NCBI GenBank assembly: GCA_003485715.1 | Contig: DNIF01000109.1 | Coordinates: 1 to 11,285 of the forward strand | Length of the DNA: 11,285 nt | From: Gammaproteobacteria bacterium | GTDB lineage: Bacteria; Pseudomonadota; Gammaproteobacteria; UBA7966 | Reading direction: 5' to 3' | Shown here: positions 1 through 7,855 of the stretch, piece by piece | Numbering within the stretch: the first letter of the stretch is position 1 | How the letters are laid out: every line of letters begins with the position of its first letter | Program-made: the position numbers and the translations under genes | The notes under the pieces: model-generated | The model's database searches: none | Seen by the model: the letters and a program-made list of their open reading frames with translations, nothing else | Told to the model about the DNA's origin: nothing

Positions 1-53
1 TGGTTGCCGATGTCGATCAGCGCTCGATCGCACGCCAACTTCCCTATCTCTAA
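1..53 (+). CDS. rpmI: 50S ribosomal protein L35, C-terminal end (partial)
   Basis: Only the last 16 codons are present, reading VADVDQRSIARQLPYL and ending at TAA 51-53. This matches the usual L35 tail, a short basic/polar stretch ending in a LPY-type motif. Its position 27 bases upstream of rplT is the conserved rpmI-rplT arrangement. L35 is a small protein of the large ribosomal subunit. The start and most of the gene lie before the window, so nothing can be said about its leader, where infC and L20 autoregulation would be expected. The call depends on synteny as much as on the short sequence. Confidence 0.88.
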   Translation, partial: VADVDQRSIARQLPYL

Positions 54-80
54 GCCTCAAGTCGACCGGAGTACGTCCCC

Positions 81-443
81 ATGCCACGTGTCAAGCGCGG
101 AGTTACCGCGCGCGCCCGCCACAAAAAGGTCCTCGCGCTCGCCAAAGGCCATCAAGGTCGCCGCAAGAACGTCTTCCGAGTGGCCGTACAGTCGGTCACC
201 AAGGCAGGTCAGTACGCTTACCGCGACCGCAAGGCGCGTAAGCGCGAGTTCCGGGCCCTGTGGATTGCCCGCATCAATGCTGCCGCGCGTCAGGTCGGGC
301 TGTCCTATAGTCGCTTCATTGATGGCCTGAACAAGGCGGCCATCGAGATCGACCGCAAGGTGCTGGCCGACATCGCCGTCCGTGACCCTATCGCCTTCGG
401 GCGGCTTGCAGAGCAATCTCGGGCCGCGCTCGCGGTGGTCTGA
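81..443 (+). CDS. rplT: 50S ribosomal protein L20
   Basis: This 120-residue protein starts MPRVKRGVTARARHKKVL and has the very basic N-terminal arm (residues 1-60, dense in Arg/Lys) that threads into 23S rRNA. A globular C-terminal half follows, with the family pattern RALWIARINAAAR and SYSRFIDGLNKA. Length and sequence are normal for L20, which is needed for early assembly of the 50S subunit and in enterobacteria also represses its own operon. A GGAG at 68-71, nine bases before the ATG, supports the start. It is co-directional with rpmI and probably in the same transcript. The 278-base gap to pheS is longer than a tight operon spacing, so pheST may have its own promoter or a processed leader. 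Confidence 0.98.
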   Translation: MPRVKRGVTARARHKKVLALAKGHQGRRKNVFRVAVQSVTKAGQYAYRDRKARKREFRALWIARINAAARQVGLSYSRFIDGLNKAAIEIDRKVLADIAVRDPIAFGRLAEQSRAALAVV

Positions 444-631
444 GCTCAGGCAGCGGTGACAAGCTGCGGCGGGTCTGCCGGCCCACCGTGGCTGTCGGCC
501 GACTACTCACGAAGGTCTGACGAACCGCTGGCCGGTGTGCCCTTCGAATCCGAGGGGCTGGCCTGGTCACCGTGCAGGCCGAAACGCGAGGGTCAAGGGC
601 CGGCGGTGCAGGCGCAAACGAGCGTGCCGCC

Positions 632-676
632 AGTCGCTGCCGGCCCATTCCGCACGGGCTCCCGCTGGCAGCGGCT
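632..676 (+). promoter_or_regulatory. Strong stem-loop in the pheS leader
   Basis: Bases 632-644 can pair with 664-676 over 13 positions, with two G-U wobbles and a 19-base loop. Part of the left arm is also part of a competing perfect 8-base inverted repeat, 597-604 with 639-646. The hairpin ends 45 bases before the preferred pheS start. No T run follows, so it is not a canonical intrinsic terminator, and no phenylalanine-rich leader peptide like E. coli pheM is visible. A regulatory role is inferred from position only; GC-rich DNA forms such stems by chance more often than average DNA. Confidence 0.35.
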
Positions 677-721
677 CGTCACCCCCCCAACCTCCGCTGA
701 ATGAGCCCCGATCCGTTTCCC

Positions 722-1741
722 ATGGACGATCTCGAAGGCCTGGCCGAAGAGGCCCTTTCTGCGGTCGCCGCGGCCGATTCTCTGGCAGCGCTGGACGCGG
801 CGCGCGTGCATTGGCTCGGCCGCAAGGGTCTGCTCACCGCGCAGCTCAAGGCCCTGGGCACGCTCGCAGGCGAGGAGAAGCGGTTACGCGGCCAGGCAGT
901 GAATGCGCTCAAGTCGCGTCTGGAGGATACCCTCGCAGAGCGTGGTCACGTGCTCGAACAGGCAGCCCTGGCCGCGCGCATTGCTGCCGAAGAAGTGGAC
1001 ATCAGCCTGCCTGGAAGAACCCAGCCGCCTGGCGCGCGTCATCCGGTGTCGCTCACGCTCGAACGCATCGAGCTGCTGTTCCGGAGCCTTGGCTTCGCGG
1101 TGGCCGAGGGGCCCGAGATCGAGACCGACTTCCATAATTTCGAGGCACTCAACATCCCCGCGCATCATCCGGCGCGAGCGATGCATGACACCTTTTACGT
1201 GGATGCGACCCACCTGCTGCGCACGCACACTTCACCGGTGCAAGTGCGGGCCATGCTGACCGAGTCCCCACCGCTGCGTCTCATCGCCCCGGGGCGGGTC
1301 TACCGCTGCGATTACGATGTAACGCATAGCCCCATGTTCCACCAGGTCGAGGGGCTATGGGTAGATGACGACGTGACCTTCGCCGCCTTGAAGGGCCTGC
1401 TTTCCGACTTCCTGCGTCGGTTCTTCGAACGCGATGATCTGCCGGTCCGGCTGCGGCCCTCCTATTTCCCCTTCACCGAGCCCTCGGCCGAGGTCGATAT
1501 TGGTTGCGTGCTGTGCTCGGGACGGGGTTGCCGTGTTTGCAAGCAGACTGGCTGGCTCGAAGTCCTGGGCTGCGGAATGGTGCATCCGCAGGTCTTCGCG
1601 CAGGTGGGAGTGGACGCGGAAAAGTGGGTGGGCTGCGCCTTCGGGCTCGGTGTGGAGCGGCTGGCGATGCTGCGCTATGAAGTGAATGACCTCCGCCTGT
1701 TCTTCGAGAACGACGCCCGTTTCCTCGCCCAGTTCGCCTGA
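722..1741 (+). CDS. pheS: Phenylalanyl-tRNA synthetase alpha subunit
   Basis: PheS is the catalytic alpha subunit of the alpha2-beta2 enzyme that charges tRNA-Phe. Numbering is from the ATG at 722 (339 residues). An N-terminal coiled-coil region (about 1-90) precedes the class II aaRS core. That core shows motif 2 around SPMFHQVEG (about 200-208), TEPSAEVD (252-259), GCGMVHP, and motif 3 in FGLGVERLAMLRY. Between these lies a CxxC-x4-CxxC set (C262, C265, C270, C273), a probable zinc knuckle known in many beta/gammaproteobacterial PheS and absent from E. coli. An in-frame ATG at 701 would add seven residues. I prefer 722 because it aligns residue for residue with E. coli PheS as I recall it (MSHLAELV...). 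Neither start has a clear Shine-Dalgarno sequence. pheT follows after 106 bases. Confidence 0.97.
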   Translation: MDDLEGLAEEALSAVAAADSLAALDAARVHWLGRKGLLTAQLKALGTLAGEEKRLRGQAVNALKSRLEDTLAERGHVLEQAALAARIAAEEVDISLPGRTQPPGARHPVSLTLERIELLFRSLGFAVAEGPEIETDFHNFEALNIPAHHPARAMHDTFYVDATHLLRTHTSPVQVRAMLTESPPLRLIAPGRVYRCDYDVTHSPMFHQVEGLWVDDDVTFAALKGLLSDFLRRFFERDDLPVRLRPSYFPFTEPSAEVDIGCVLCSGRGCRVCKQTGWLEVLGCGMVHPQVFAQVGVDAEKWVGCAFGLGVERLAMLRYEVNDLRLFFENDARFLAQFA

Positions 1742-1847
1742 GAGGGCTTGAACAATCGGTGCGGGGCGCTGGTAGGCGCAAGAATACAGAGGCGTTACCA
1801 GCTCACGGGCGTGATGGCCGAGGCTGAACCGGAGGAAGGGCACAGGC

Positions 1848-4253
1848 ATGAAGATCTCCGAGAGCTGGCTCCGCGTCTGGTGTGATTTTCCCGGCAGCTT
1901 CCAGGACTGGGCACGCCGGATGACCGCTGCGGGCCTTGAGGTGAATGGCCCGCAGCCGGTGAATCCCGGGGTGTCCGGGGTGGTCACGGCACGCATCCTT
2001 GAGACGATGAGTCATCCGGATGCTGAGCGACTGAAAATCTGTCGGGTCGATTGTGGGGTGGGCGAAGATCAGCAGGTGGTCTGTGGCGCACCCAACGCCC
2101 GACCGGGCCTCGTGGTGGCCCTGGCGCGTCCTGGCGCCGCCCTGCCCGATGGCCGGAGGATCTACGCCACATCCCTGCGCGGGGTGCCATCCGCGGGCAT
2201 GCTGTGTGGGGCCGACGAACTCGGTCTCGACGAGGGTGGCGACGGCCTGCTCGAACTGCCTGACAACACGCCGCTGGGGCGGGATCTCGTCAACCTGCTG
2301 GGTCTGGACGATCAGGTCTGTGAACTCGAGCTGACACCCAACCGGGCCGATTGTCTCTCGGTGCGCGGCGTCGCCCGGGAGACGCGCGCAGTCTTCGGGC
2401 CGGGGGCCTGCGGGGGAGGGAAGCTGCCCGGAGACCCGGTTCCAGCCCACATCGATACCCGCATTGGCCTCGAGATATGCGCCCCGGAGGCTGCCCCGCG
2501 CTTCTGTCTGAGAGTCATCCGCGGCATCGATGCGACGGCGCGCTCCCCGCTCTGGCTCGTCGAGCGCCTGCGGCGTGCTGGTCTGCGCGCGATTCACCCG
2601 GTGGTCGATGCGACCAACCACGTGATGCTGGAGTATGGCCAGCCGACCCACGCCTACGACCTTGCCTGTCTCTCGGGAGGGATCTCGGTCCGCTGGTCCC
2701 GGCCCGACGAGCGGATTGAACTGCTGGATGGCCAGCATCCGACACTCGACGACCGCACCTTGCTGATCGCCGACGAGGCCGGCCCCCTGGCCTTGGCTGG
2801 CGTGATGGGCGGGAAGAAATCGTCAGTTACTACAAATACTTGCGACATATTGCTCGAAGCGGCCTTCTTTGAGCCGTCGGCCATCGCCGGGCGGGCGCGT
2901 CGCTATGGTCTGCATACCGATGCCTCGCATCGTTTCGAACGCGGGGTCGACCCGGCCTCCGTGCGCGACGCCATGGAGACCCTCACCCGGCTGGTGCTCT
3001 CCCTCTGTGGCGGCGAGGCGGGCCCGACCGTCGAGGCCCGGAGTGAGGCGTATCTGCCGCAGCCCTGCCCGGTGAGGGTACGCGAGGCCAGGGTTGCCCG
3101 GGTGCTGGGTGCGCGCTTGCCCGGGCCAGTCGTGGCCCGACATCTCGAGGCGACGGGGAGTCGGGTGGAGGCTGACGGTGAGGGTGGCTTTGTCGTGCTG
3201 CCGCCCAGTTACCGCTTTGATCTCGCGATCGAGGCCGACTTCATTGAAGAGGTGGCCCGCCTGCACGGTTACGACAAGCTGCCAGAATGTACTCCGACCG
3301 CCATGCTGACCATGCTCCCGGTACCCGAGGAGACTCGCCGGCTCCCCGGCATCCAGCAACACCTGGTTCACCGCGGTTATCATGAAGCGATAAATTTCGC
3401 GTTCACAGACAGCAGGTTACAGAAACGACTCAACCCAGATTCTGAGATGGTCGGCGTGCGCAATCCCATCGCGGCGGACCTCGACGTCATGCGCACCAGC
3501 CTGTGGCCCGGCCTGCTGCGCAATCTGCAAACAAATCTCAACCGCCAGCAGCGGCGCTTGCGACTGTTCGAGACCGGGCACGTGTTCGCGCCGGGAGAAG
3601 GGGTGGCGGGCGGCTATCGTGAAGAGCCTGAACTGGCACTGCTGGTGGCCGGAACCCACGCACCCGAGCAGTGGGGACTACCCCTGCGCGAGGTGGACTT
3701 CTTCGACCTGAAGGCCGACCTCGAAGCCCTCATTGGCTACCCCTTCGAGCATGCGGAGTGTCCCCTGAAACTCGAGCGGGCCCCACATCCGGCGCTGCAT
3801 CCCGGGCAATCGGCCCGATTGCTGCGAGGCGATCGCGTCGTTGGCTGGATCGGACGCCTGCACCCCAGGCTCGAGGCCGAGTTCGATCTGCCGATGTCGG
3901 CACTGTTGGCCTCGGTGGCACTTTCGGCGCTGGTGCCCAACCGCTTGCCGCGCTTTGCACCCGTATCGCGGTTCCCGGCCTCGCGGCGTGATCTCGCGCT
4001 TCTGCTCGGGGCCTCGACCCCCGCCAGCCGGCTGCTCGAGATCGCCCGGGAGGTGGGGGGTGAGAATCTGCGGGAGGTGAAGATCTTCGATGTCTACACG
4101 GGGGAAGGTATCGAAAGCGGGCGAAAAAGCGTCGCTTTGAGCTTGATCTTCCAAGGCTCCTCCAGCACCCTAGCTGATGAGGATGTCGATGTCGCCGTGG
4201 CGCGGGTCGCCGCGGAATTGTCCGCCCGGGCGGGCGCCAGCGTCAGGGGGTAG
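1848..4253 (+). CDS. pheT: Phenylalanyl-tRNA synthetase beta subunit
   Basis: This 801-residue protein is close to the usual length for the beta subunit, which binds tRNA-Phe and edits mischarged Tyr. Domains in order are: an EMAP/OB-type tRNA-binding domain (about 40-150; VVTARILETMSHPDAERLK), a B3/B4 editing domain (about 210-385; ends near HTDASHRFERGVDP), a B5 domain (about 400-475), a catalytic-like core (about 490-700; MRTSLWPGLLRNL), and a C-terminal FDX-ACB anticodon-binding domain (about 708-801; RFPASRRDLALLL). GGAGGAAGGG at 1831-1840 precedes the ATG, and an in-frame TGA at 1812 excludes a longer start. The stop lies three bases before ihfA, with the ihfA ribosome site inside the last codons. 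Two short AT-richer patches (about 2815-2850 and 3375-3440) differ in codon use but keep the frame and family length. Confidence 0.98.
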   Translation: MKISESWLRVWCDFPGSFQDWARRMTAAGLEVNGPQPVNPGVSGVVTARILETMSHPDAERLKICRVDCGVGEDQQVVCGAPNARPGLVVALARPGAALPDGRRIYATSLRGVPSAGMLCGADELGLDEGGDGLLELPDNTPLGRDLVNLLGLDDQVCELELTPNRADCLSVRGVARETRAVFGPGACGGGKLPGDPVPAHIDTRIGLEICAPEAAPRFCLRVIRGIDATARSPLWLVERLRRAGLRAIHPVVDATNHVMLEYGQPTHAYDLACLSGGISVRWSRPDERIELLDGQHPTLDDRTLLIADEAGPLALAGVMGGKKSSVTTNTCDILLEAAFFEPSAIAGRARRYGLHTDASHRFERGVDPASVRDAMETLTRLVLSLCGGEAGPTVEARSEAYLPQPCPVRVREARVARVLGARLPGPVVARHLEATGSRVEADGEGGFVVLPPSYRFDLAIEADFIEEVARLHGYDKLPECTPTAMLTMLPVPEETRRLPGIQQHLVHRGYHEAINFAFTDSRLQKRLNPDSEMVGVRNPIAADLDVMRTSLWPGLLRNLQTNLNRQQRRLRLFETGHVFAPGEGVAGGYREEPELALLVAGTHAPEQWGLPLREVDFFDLKADLEALIGYPFEHAECPLKLERAPHPALHPGQSARLLRGDRVVGWIGRLHPRLEAEFDLPMSALLASVALSALVPNRLPRFAPVSRFPASRRDLALLLGASTPASRLLEIAREVGGENLREVKIFDVYTGEGIESGRKSVALSLIFQGSSSTLADEDVDVAVARVAAELSARAGASVRG

Positions 4254-4256
4254 TTC

Positions 4257-4559
4257 ATGGCACTGACCAAGGCCGACATGGCCGACCGGCTCTTCGAGGA
4301 ACTTGGCCTCAACAAGCGCGAGGCGAAGGAGCTGGTAGAACTCTTCTTCGAGGAGATCCGAGGCGCCCTCGAGCAAGGCCGACAGGTGAAGCTTTCGGGT
4401 TTCGGCAACTTCGATCTAAGGGACAAGAATCAGCGCCCGGGCAGGAATCCCAAGACGGGCGAAGAGATCCCCATCAGCGCCCGACGCGTGGTCACTTTCC
4501 GCCCGGGACACAAACTGAAGGCCAGGGTCGAGGCATATGCTGGAAGCGTCGAACAATAG
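4257..4559 (+). CDS. ihfA: Integration host factor alpha subunit
   Basis: This 100-residue HU/IHF-family DNA-bending protein pairs with IhfB to form IHF, which sharply bends DNA in the nucleoid for recombination, replication and sigma-54 transcription. Helical dimerisation residues occupy 1-45. The VKLSGFGNF motif (44-52) follows, then the beta arm RNPKTGEEIP with the intercalating Pro65, then a C-terminal helix. The arm and the pheT-linked position favour IhfA over IhfB or HU. AGGGGG at 4245-4250 overlaps the end of pheT and sits six bases before the ATG, suggesting translational coupling. The pheT-ihfA linkage is the classic enterobacterial and pseudomonad arrangement. The gene overlaps the following MerR-type gene by 23 bases. 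Confidence 0.97.
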   Translation: MALTKADMADRLFEELGLNKREAKELVELFFEEIRGALEQGRQVKLSGFGNFDLRDKNQRPGRNPKTGEEIPISARRVVTFRPGHKLKARVEAYAGSVEQ

Positions 4560-4893
4560 CGAACTGCCTGTCATTCCCGGCAAGCGCTACTTCACCATCG
4601 GTGAGGTCAGCGATCTGTGTGCCGTGAAGCCACACGTGCTGCGTTACTGGGAGCAGGAGTTCCCACAGCTCAAGCCGGTCAAGCGACGTGGTAACAGGCG
4701 CTACTACCAGCGGCAGGATGTCATCCTCATCCGGCAGATCAGAAGCCTGCTCTACGAGCATGGCTTCACCATCAGTGGTGCCCGCCAGCGGCTTTCGGGT
4801 GAAGAGGCCAAGGCTGACAGCGCCATGACGCAGCAGGTCGTTCGGCAACTGCGTGTGGAGCTCGAGGAAATCCTGGACATCCTTCGCCGCTGA
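4537..4893 (+). CDS. MerR-family transcriptional regulator (ihfA-linked type)
   Basis: This 118-residue protein has an N-terminal MerR winged helix-turn-helix at about 16-85. The helix-turn-helix is YFTIGEVSDLCAVKPHVLRY, followed by WEQEFPQLKPVKRRGNRRYY for the wing and dimer region. A short C-terminal helix (about 95-118, VVRQLRVELEEILDIL) could form a coiled coil. It lacks the cysteine or ligand-binding C-terminal domain of metal or drug sensors, so any effector is unknown. A protein very like it follows ihfA in Pseudomonas and relatives (from memory). The ATG lies inside ihfA in another frame, preceded by GAGG at 4530-4533 with short spacing and AGGG at 4524-4527. The overlap and shared direction place it in the pheST-ihfA operon. 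Its target genes are not known to me. Confidence 0.93.
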   Translation: MLEASNNSELPVIPGKRYFTIGEVSDLCAVKPHVLRYWEQEFPQLKPVKRRGNRRYYQRQDVILIRQIRSLLYEHGFTISGARQRLSGEEAKADSAMTQQVVRQLRVELEEILDILRR

Positions 4894-5071
4894 GGTGGCA
4901 ACGGCTCCCCGAAGCGCCGATCGAAGTATTGGGACCTCGAGGCAGGGCGGCTCGCAGTGCTTCCACCACGCTCCCGCATTCTGCATACTCCGCTGCCCAC
5001 GTTGAAGCAGACTCGGCGGTGATTGTGGGGGTGGCCGACAGACGCCGTTGGCCATGGATATTCCGCAAGAT

Positions 5072-5149
<78 letters not shown>

Positions 5150-5175
5150 CCATCGTCCTTCGCCATTGGACACGC

Positions 5176-5179
5176 GGAG
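5176..5179 (+). promoter_or_regulatory. Shine-Dalgarno that fixes the lipoprotein start
   Basis: GGAG lies seven bases before GTG 5187, the start chosen for the Sel1 lipoprotein. It sits in the loop of a small perfect hairpin (5170-5174 with 5184-5188) whose right arm covers the start codon. Confidence 0.6.
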
Positions 5180-5186
5180 CCCTCGT

Positions 5187-5696
5187 GTGGGATCCACTCG
5201 ATGTGCCACTGTTCGCCGGGCCACTGCGCAGCGGCGCGGACCTGGCGGGGTGCTGTTGCTGCTTCTGCTCGCCCTTGCGGCCTGCGGCACCACATCCGAC
5301 CCATTCCTGGCCTACCGTGAGGCGCGCTACGCAGACGCCCGTCCGGGCTTCGAGCGCCTGACCCGCGAGGGGCACCTCGGAGCGATGAACGCCCTGGGCG
5401 TCATGCACCTGCTCGGTTTGGACGGCCCACGAGACCTCGAACGAGCCCACGAACTCTTCCGGCGAGCGGCGCTTGCCGGTCACGCCGACGCGCAGCGCAA
5501 TCTGGGCCTGCTCCACGAGCGTGGCCTCGCGGTGCCCAAGAGCATGCTGCTGGCCTATGGCTGGTATGACCTCGCAGCGCGTGCAGGTCACGAGGTGGCC
5601 CGAATCCAGGCCGAGTCGCTGGGGGCTCAGCTCAGCGCCAATATGGCCCGGCAGGGGCGGGAGCAGGTCGAAGGGCTGATGCGCGGCGGTCAGTGA
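5187..5696 (+). CDS. Sel1-repeat lipoprotein
   Basis: From GTG 5187 this encodes 169 residues. A basic N-region (several Arg up to residue 17) and a leucine-rich core (VLLLLLLALA) lead to a lipobox LAAC with the lipidated Cys33. Residue +2 is Gly rather than Asp, which suggests outer-membrane sorting. The mature part holds two Sel1-like repeats of about 36 residues (about 63-98, with MNALGVMHLLGLDG, and 99-134, with DAQRNLGLLHERGLAVPKS). These are alpha-alpha hairpins that usually mediate protein contacts. The reading frame is open back into the tRNA, but upstream codons translate tRNA sequence and are not credible. GTG 5250 is a second possible start but would remove the basic N-region. The partner and process served are unknown. 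Confidence 0.82.
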   Translation: MGSTRCATVRRATAQRRGPGGVLLLLLLALAACGTTSDPFLAYREARYADARPGFERLTREGHLGAMNALGVMHLLGLDGPRDLERAHELFRRAALAGHADAQRNLGLLHERGLAVPKSMLLAYGWYDLAARAGHEVARIQAESLGAQLSANMARQGREQVEGLMRGGQ

Positions 5697-5834
5697 AGGG
5701 CGCTGCCACCCATTCCTGACCCTGGCAGTGGCATGCTGCGGGCATCGAGACGCGGGCCATCAAGGTCAGGCGGTCGGCGTGCCGATAGCAGGATCCGTCA
5801 ATCGCCTCGAGTTGCCAAACGGGCAGGATCTATC

Positions 5835-5839
5835 GGAGG
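5835..5839 (+). promoter_or_regulatory. Shine-Dalgarno that fixes the glmS start
   Basis: GGAGG lies seven bases before ATG 5847. The other nearby ATG (5841) would be one base from it, too close to be used. Confidence 0.85.
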
Positions 5840-5846
5840 AATGTGC

Positions 5847-7682
5847 ATGTGCGGAATCGTCGGAGCGGTCGCCCAGCGTGATGTGGCGCCCATCCTCATC
5901 GAGGGGCTGAAGCGGCTGGAGTACCGTGGCTACGACTCGGCGGGCGTGGCCCTGCTGGCCCGGGGTGCCGACCACTTCGAGCGGGCGCGCGTGAAGGGCA
6001 AGGTGCGTGAACTCGAAGAGGCATTGGAACGTTCACCGCTGCCCGGTGGCACCGGCATCGCGCACACCCGCTGGGCCACTCATGGCGAGCCCAGCCAGCG
6101 CAATGCGCATCCACATGTGAGCCGTGGTCTGGTGGCGCTGGTGCACAACGGCATCATCGAGAACCACGACGCGCTGCGTGCGCGGCTGGCCGCCCGCGGC
6201 GTGGTGTTCGAATCCGACACCGACACCGAGGTGGTCGTGCAGGCGATCGGCGAGCGCGTAGCGGCGGGCGCGGATCTGCTGGCCGCCGTTCAGGCCACCA
6301 TCCCGGAGCTCGAGGGTGCCTATGCCTTTGCCGTGATCTCGGCGCGCGAACCCGAGACCCTCGTGGTGGCCCGTCGCGGCAGCCCGCTGGTCATCGGCTA
6401 CGGCATCGGCGAGCACTTCGTCGCCTCGGACGTCTTCGCGCTGCTGCCGGTCACGCAGCGTTTCAGTTTTCTGGAAGACGGAGACGTGGCCGTGCTCACT
6501 CGCCGCAGCGTGACGATCCTCGATGCCTCCGGTGCGCTCATCGAGCGTCCGCAGCGGGTCTCGCAGATCGCGCCCGATGCGGTCGAGAAGTCCGGCTACC
6601 GCCACTTCATGCTGAAGGAGATCCACGGTCAGCCGAAGGCACTCGGCGATACCCTCGAAGGCCGGCTGCTCGATGGCAAGGTGCTCGATGCCGCCTTCGG
6701 TCAGGCTGCTGCGGCGGTATTCGATGAGGTAAAGGCCGTGCAGATCGTCGCCTGCGGCACGAGCTACCACGCCGGGCTGGTGGCGCGTTACTGGTTCGAG
6801 GCGCTGGCGGGCGTGCCGACCAGCGTGGAGGTCGCGAGCGAGTTTCGTTACCGCCCGGTCGTGGCGCGGCCGGATACCCTGTTCGTCACGATTTCGCAGA
6901 GTGGTGAGACGGCCGACACCCTCGCAGCGGTACGCGAGGCCCGCGCTCAGGGTTTCCGGCACTCGCTCGCCATCTGCAACGTGCCCGAAAGCTCGCTCAC
7001 ACGCGAGTCGGACCTGGTATTCATGACCCGCGCCGGTCCCGAGATCGGCGTGGCCTCCACCAAGGCCTTCACCACCCAGCTCGTGGCCCTGCTGCTGCTC
7101 GCCCTTTGCCTGAAGCGCAGGCACCGTCCCGATGCCGCCGCCGAGGCCCGGATCGTGGCCCTGCTGGAGTCCATCCCTGGTCGGGTGAACGTGGCCCTGG
7201 AAATGGACGCCGAGATTGCGGTACTGGCCGAGGAGTTCACCGCGCGTCATCACGCGCTGTATCTCGGCCGCGGTGCGCTCTACCCGGTGGCCATGGAGGG
7301 GGCGCTCAAGCTGAAGGAGATCTCCTACATCCACGCCGAGGCCTATCCGGCCGGCGAACTGAAGCACGGGCCGCTCGCCTTGGTCGATGAGGACATGCCG
7401 GTGGTCGCGGTGGCACCGAACAACGCGCTGCTGGAGAAACTCAAGTCGAACCTCGAGGAGGTGCGCGCCCGCGGCGGGCGCCTGTACGTGTTCGCCGAGG
7501 CCGGGGTGACTGTCTCCAGCAGCCCCGACATCCGCTGCCTCACCCTCTCGCCGGTGGATGACCTCATCGCGCCCATCATCTACACCGTGCCCCTGCAACT
7601 GCTGGCTTACCATGTGGCCGTGCTCAAGGGGGCCGATGTGGATCAGCCGCGCAACCTGGCCAAATCGGTGACGGTGGAATAG
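5847..7682 (+). CDS. glmS: Glutamine-fructose-6-phosphate aminotransferase (isomerizing)
   Basis: GlmS makes glucosamine-6-phosphate from fructose-6-phosphate and glutamine, the entry step to UDP-GlcNAc for peptidoglycan and LPS. From ATG 5847 it has 611 residues (E. coli 609). The start puts the catalytic Cys directly after Met (MCGIVG), as class II amidotransferases need after Met removal. The glutaminase domain shows HTRWATHG (73-80), HNGIIEN (100-106) and SDTDTEVV (123-130). The C-terminal half has two SIS sugar-isomerase domains, with VACGTSYHAG, SQSGETADTL, GPEIGVASTKAFTTQL and AYPAGELKHGPLAL. The end AKSVTVE carries the ring-opening lysine (K606). It stands alone here without glmU. No riboswitch or base-pairing sRNA site is evident in the 150 bases upstream. 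Confidence 0.98.
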   Translation: MCGIVGAVAQRDVAPILIEGLKRLEYRGYDSAGVALLARGADHFERARVKGKVRELEEALERSPLPGGTGIAHTRWATHGEPSQRNAHPHVSRGLVALVHNGIIENHDALRARLAARGVVFESDTDTEVVVQAIGERVAAGADLLAAVQATIPELEGAYAFAVISAREPETLVVARRGSPLVIGYGIGEHFVASDVFALLPVTQRFSFLEDGDVAVLTRRSVTILDASGALIERPQRVSQIAPDAVEKSGYRHFMLKEIHGQPKALGDTLEGRLLDGKVLDAAFGQAAAAVFDEVKAVQIVACGTSYHAGLVARYWFEALAGVPTSVEVASEFRYRPVVARPDTLFVTISQSGETADTLAAVREARAQGFRHSLAICNVPESSLTRESDLVFMTRAGPEIGVASTKAFTTQLVALLLLALCLKRRHRPDAAAEARIVALLESIPGRVNVALEMDAEIAVLAEEFTARHHALYLGRGALYPVAMEGALKLKEISYIHAEAYPAGELKHGPLALVDEDMPVVAVAPNNALLEKLKSNLEEVRARGGRLYVFAEAGVTVSSSPDIRCLTLSPVDDLIAPIIYTVPLQLLAYHVAVLKGADVDQPRNLAKSVTVE

Positions 7683-7781
7683 CCGGCACCGGTCGCTCGC
7701 TCGAGGCGGCTCTCGTTGCCCTACTTTCTCCGGGTTTGGCGTCAAGGTCAGGCCTCTGGGCGCGTTGATGCGTGCCACTGG

Positions 7782-7850
7782 ATCCCCGCCTGCGCGGGGA
7801 TGACGGGGTGTGCGCGGGGATGACGGGGTACGTGCGGGGATGAACGGGTG
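7782..7850. repeat. Palindrome plus three tandem 20-base repeats
   Basis: ATCCCCGC (7782-7789) and GCGGGGAT (7794-7801) form a perfect 8-base stem with a four-base loop. The right arm begins a direct repeat with contiguous 20-base units at 7791-7810, 7811-7830 and 7831-7850. The first two differ only at the last base; the third has diverged. The core matches the widespread proteobacterial intergenic repeat type that reads 'ATCCCCGC..GCGGGGAT'. It lies between the convergent ends of glmS and the SDR gene. There are no spacers, so it is not a CRISPR array. Confidence 0.8.
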
Positions 7851-7855
7851 TGCCG

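Noticed and set aside
444..721. pheM-type Phe-rich leader peptide
   Set aside because: No short ORF with clustered Phe codons exists on the plus strand in this gap.
1766..1802. Inverted repeat GCTGGTA/TACCAGC in the pheS-pheT gap
   Set aside because: Seven perfect bases with a 21-base loop in a 106-base gap is within chance. There is no T run and no reason to terminate between the two subunits.
4961..5071. Sigma-70 promoter for the tRNA (CATACT at 4984, GATATT at 5057)
   Set aside because: Neither -10-like box has an acceptable -35 at 16-18 bases, and the second would start almost at the tRNA 5' end.
5733..5846. Upstream extension of GlmS by 38 residues
   Set aside because: The amidotransferase requires Cys directly after the initiator Met, and a good GGAGG precedes ATG 5847.
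6033..7778. A 581-codon open frame on the minus strand opposite glmS
   Set aside because: Its product has no family pattern, and glmS is fully intact on the other strand. It is a codon-bias shadow.
7791..7850. CRISPR array
   Set aside because: The units are contiguous 20-base repeats without spacers, and no cas gene is present.
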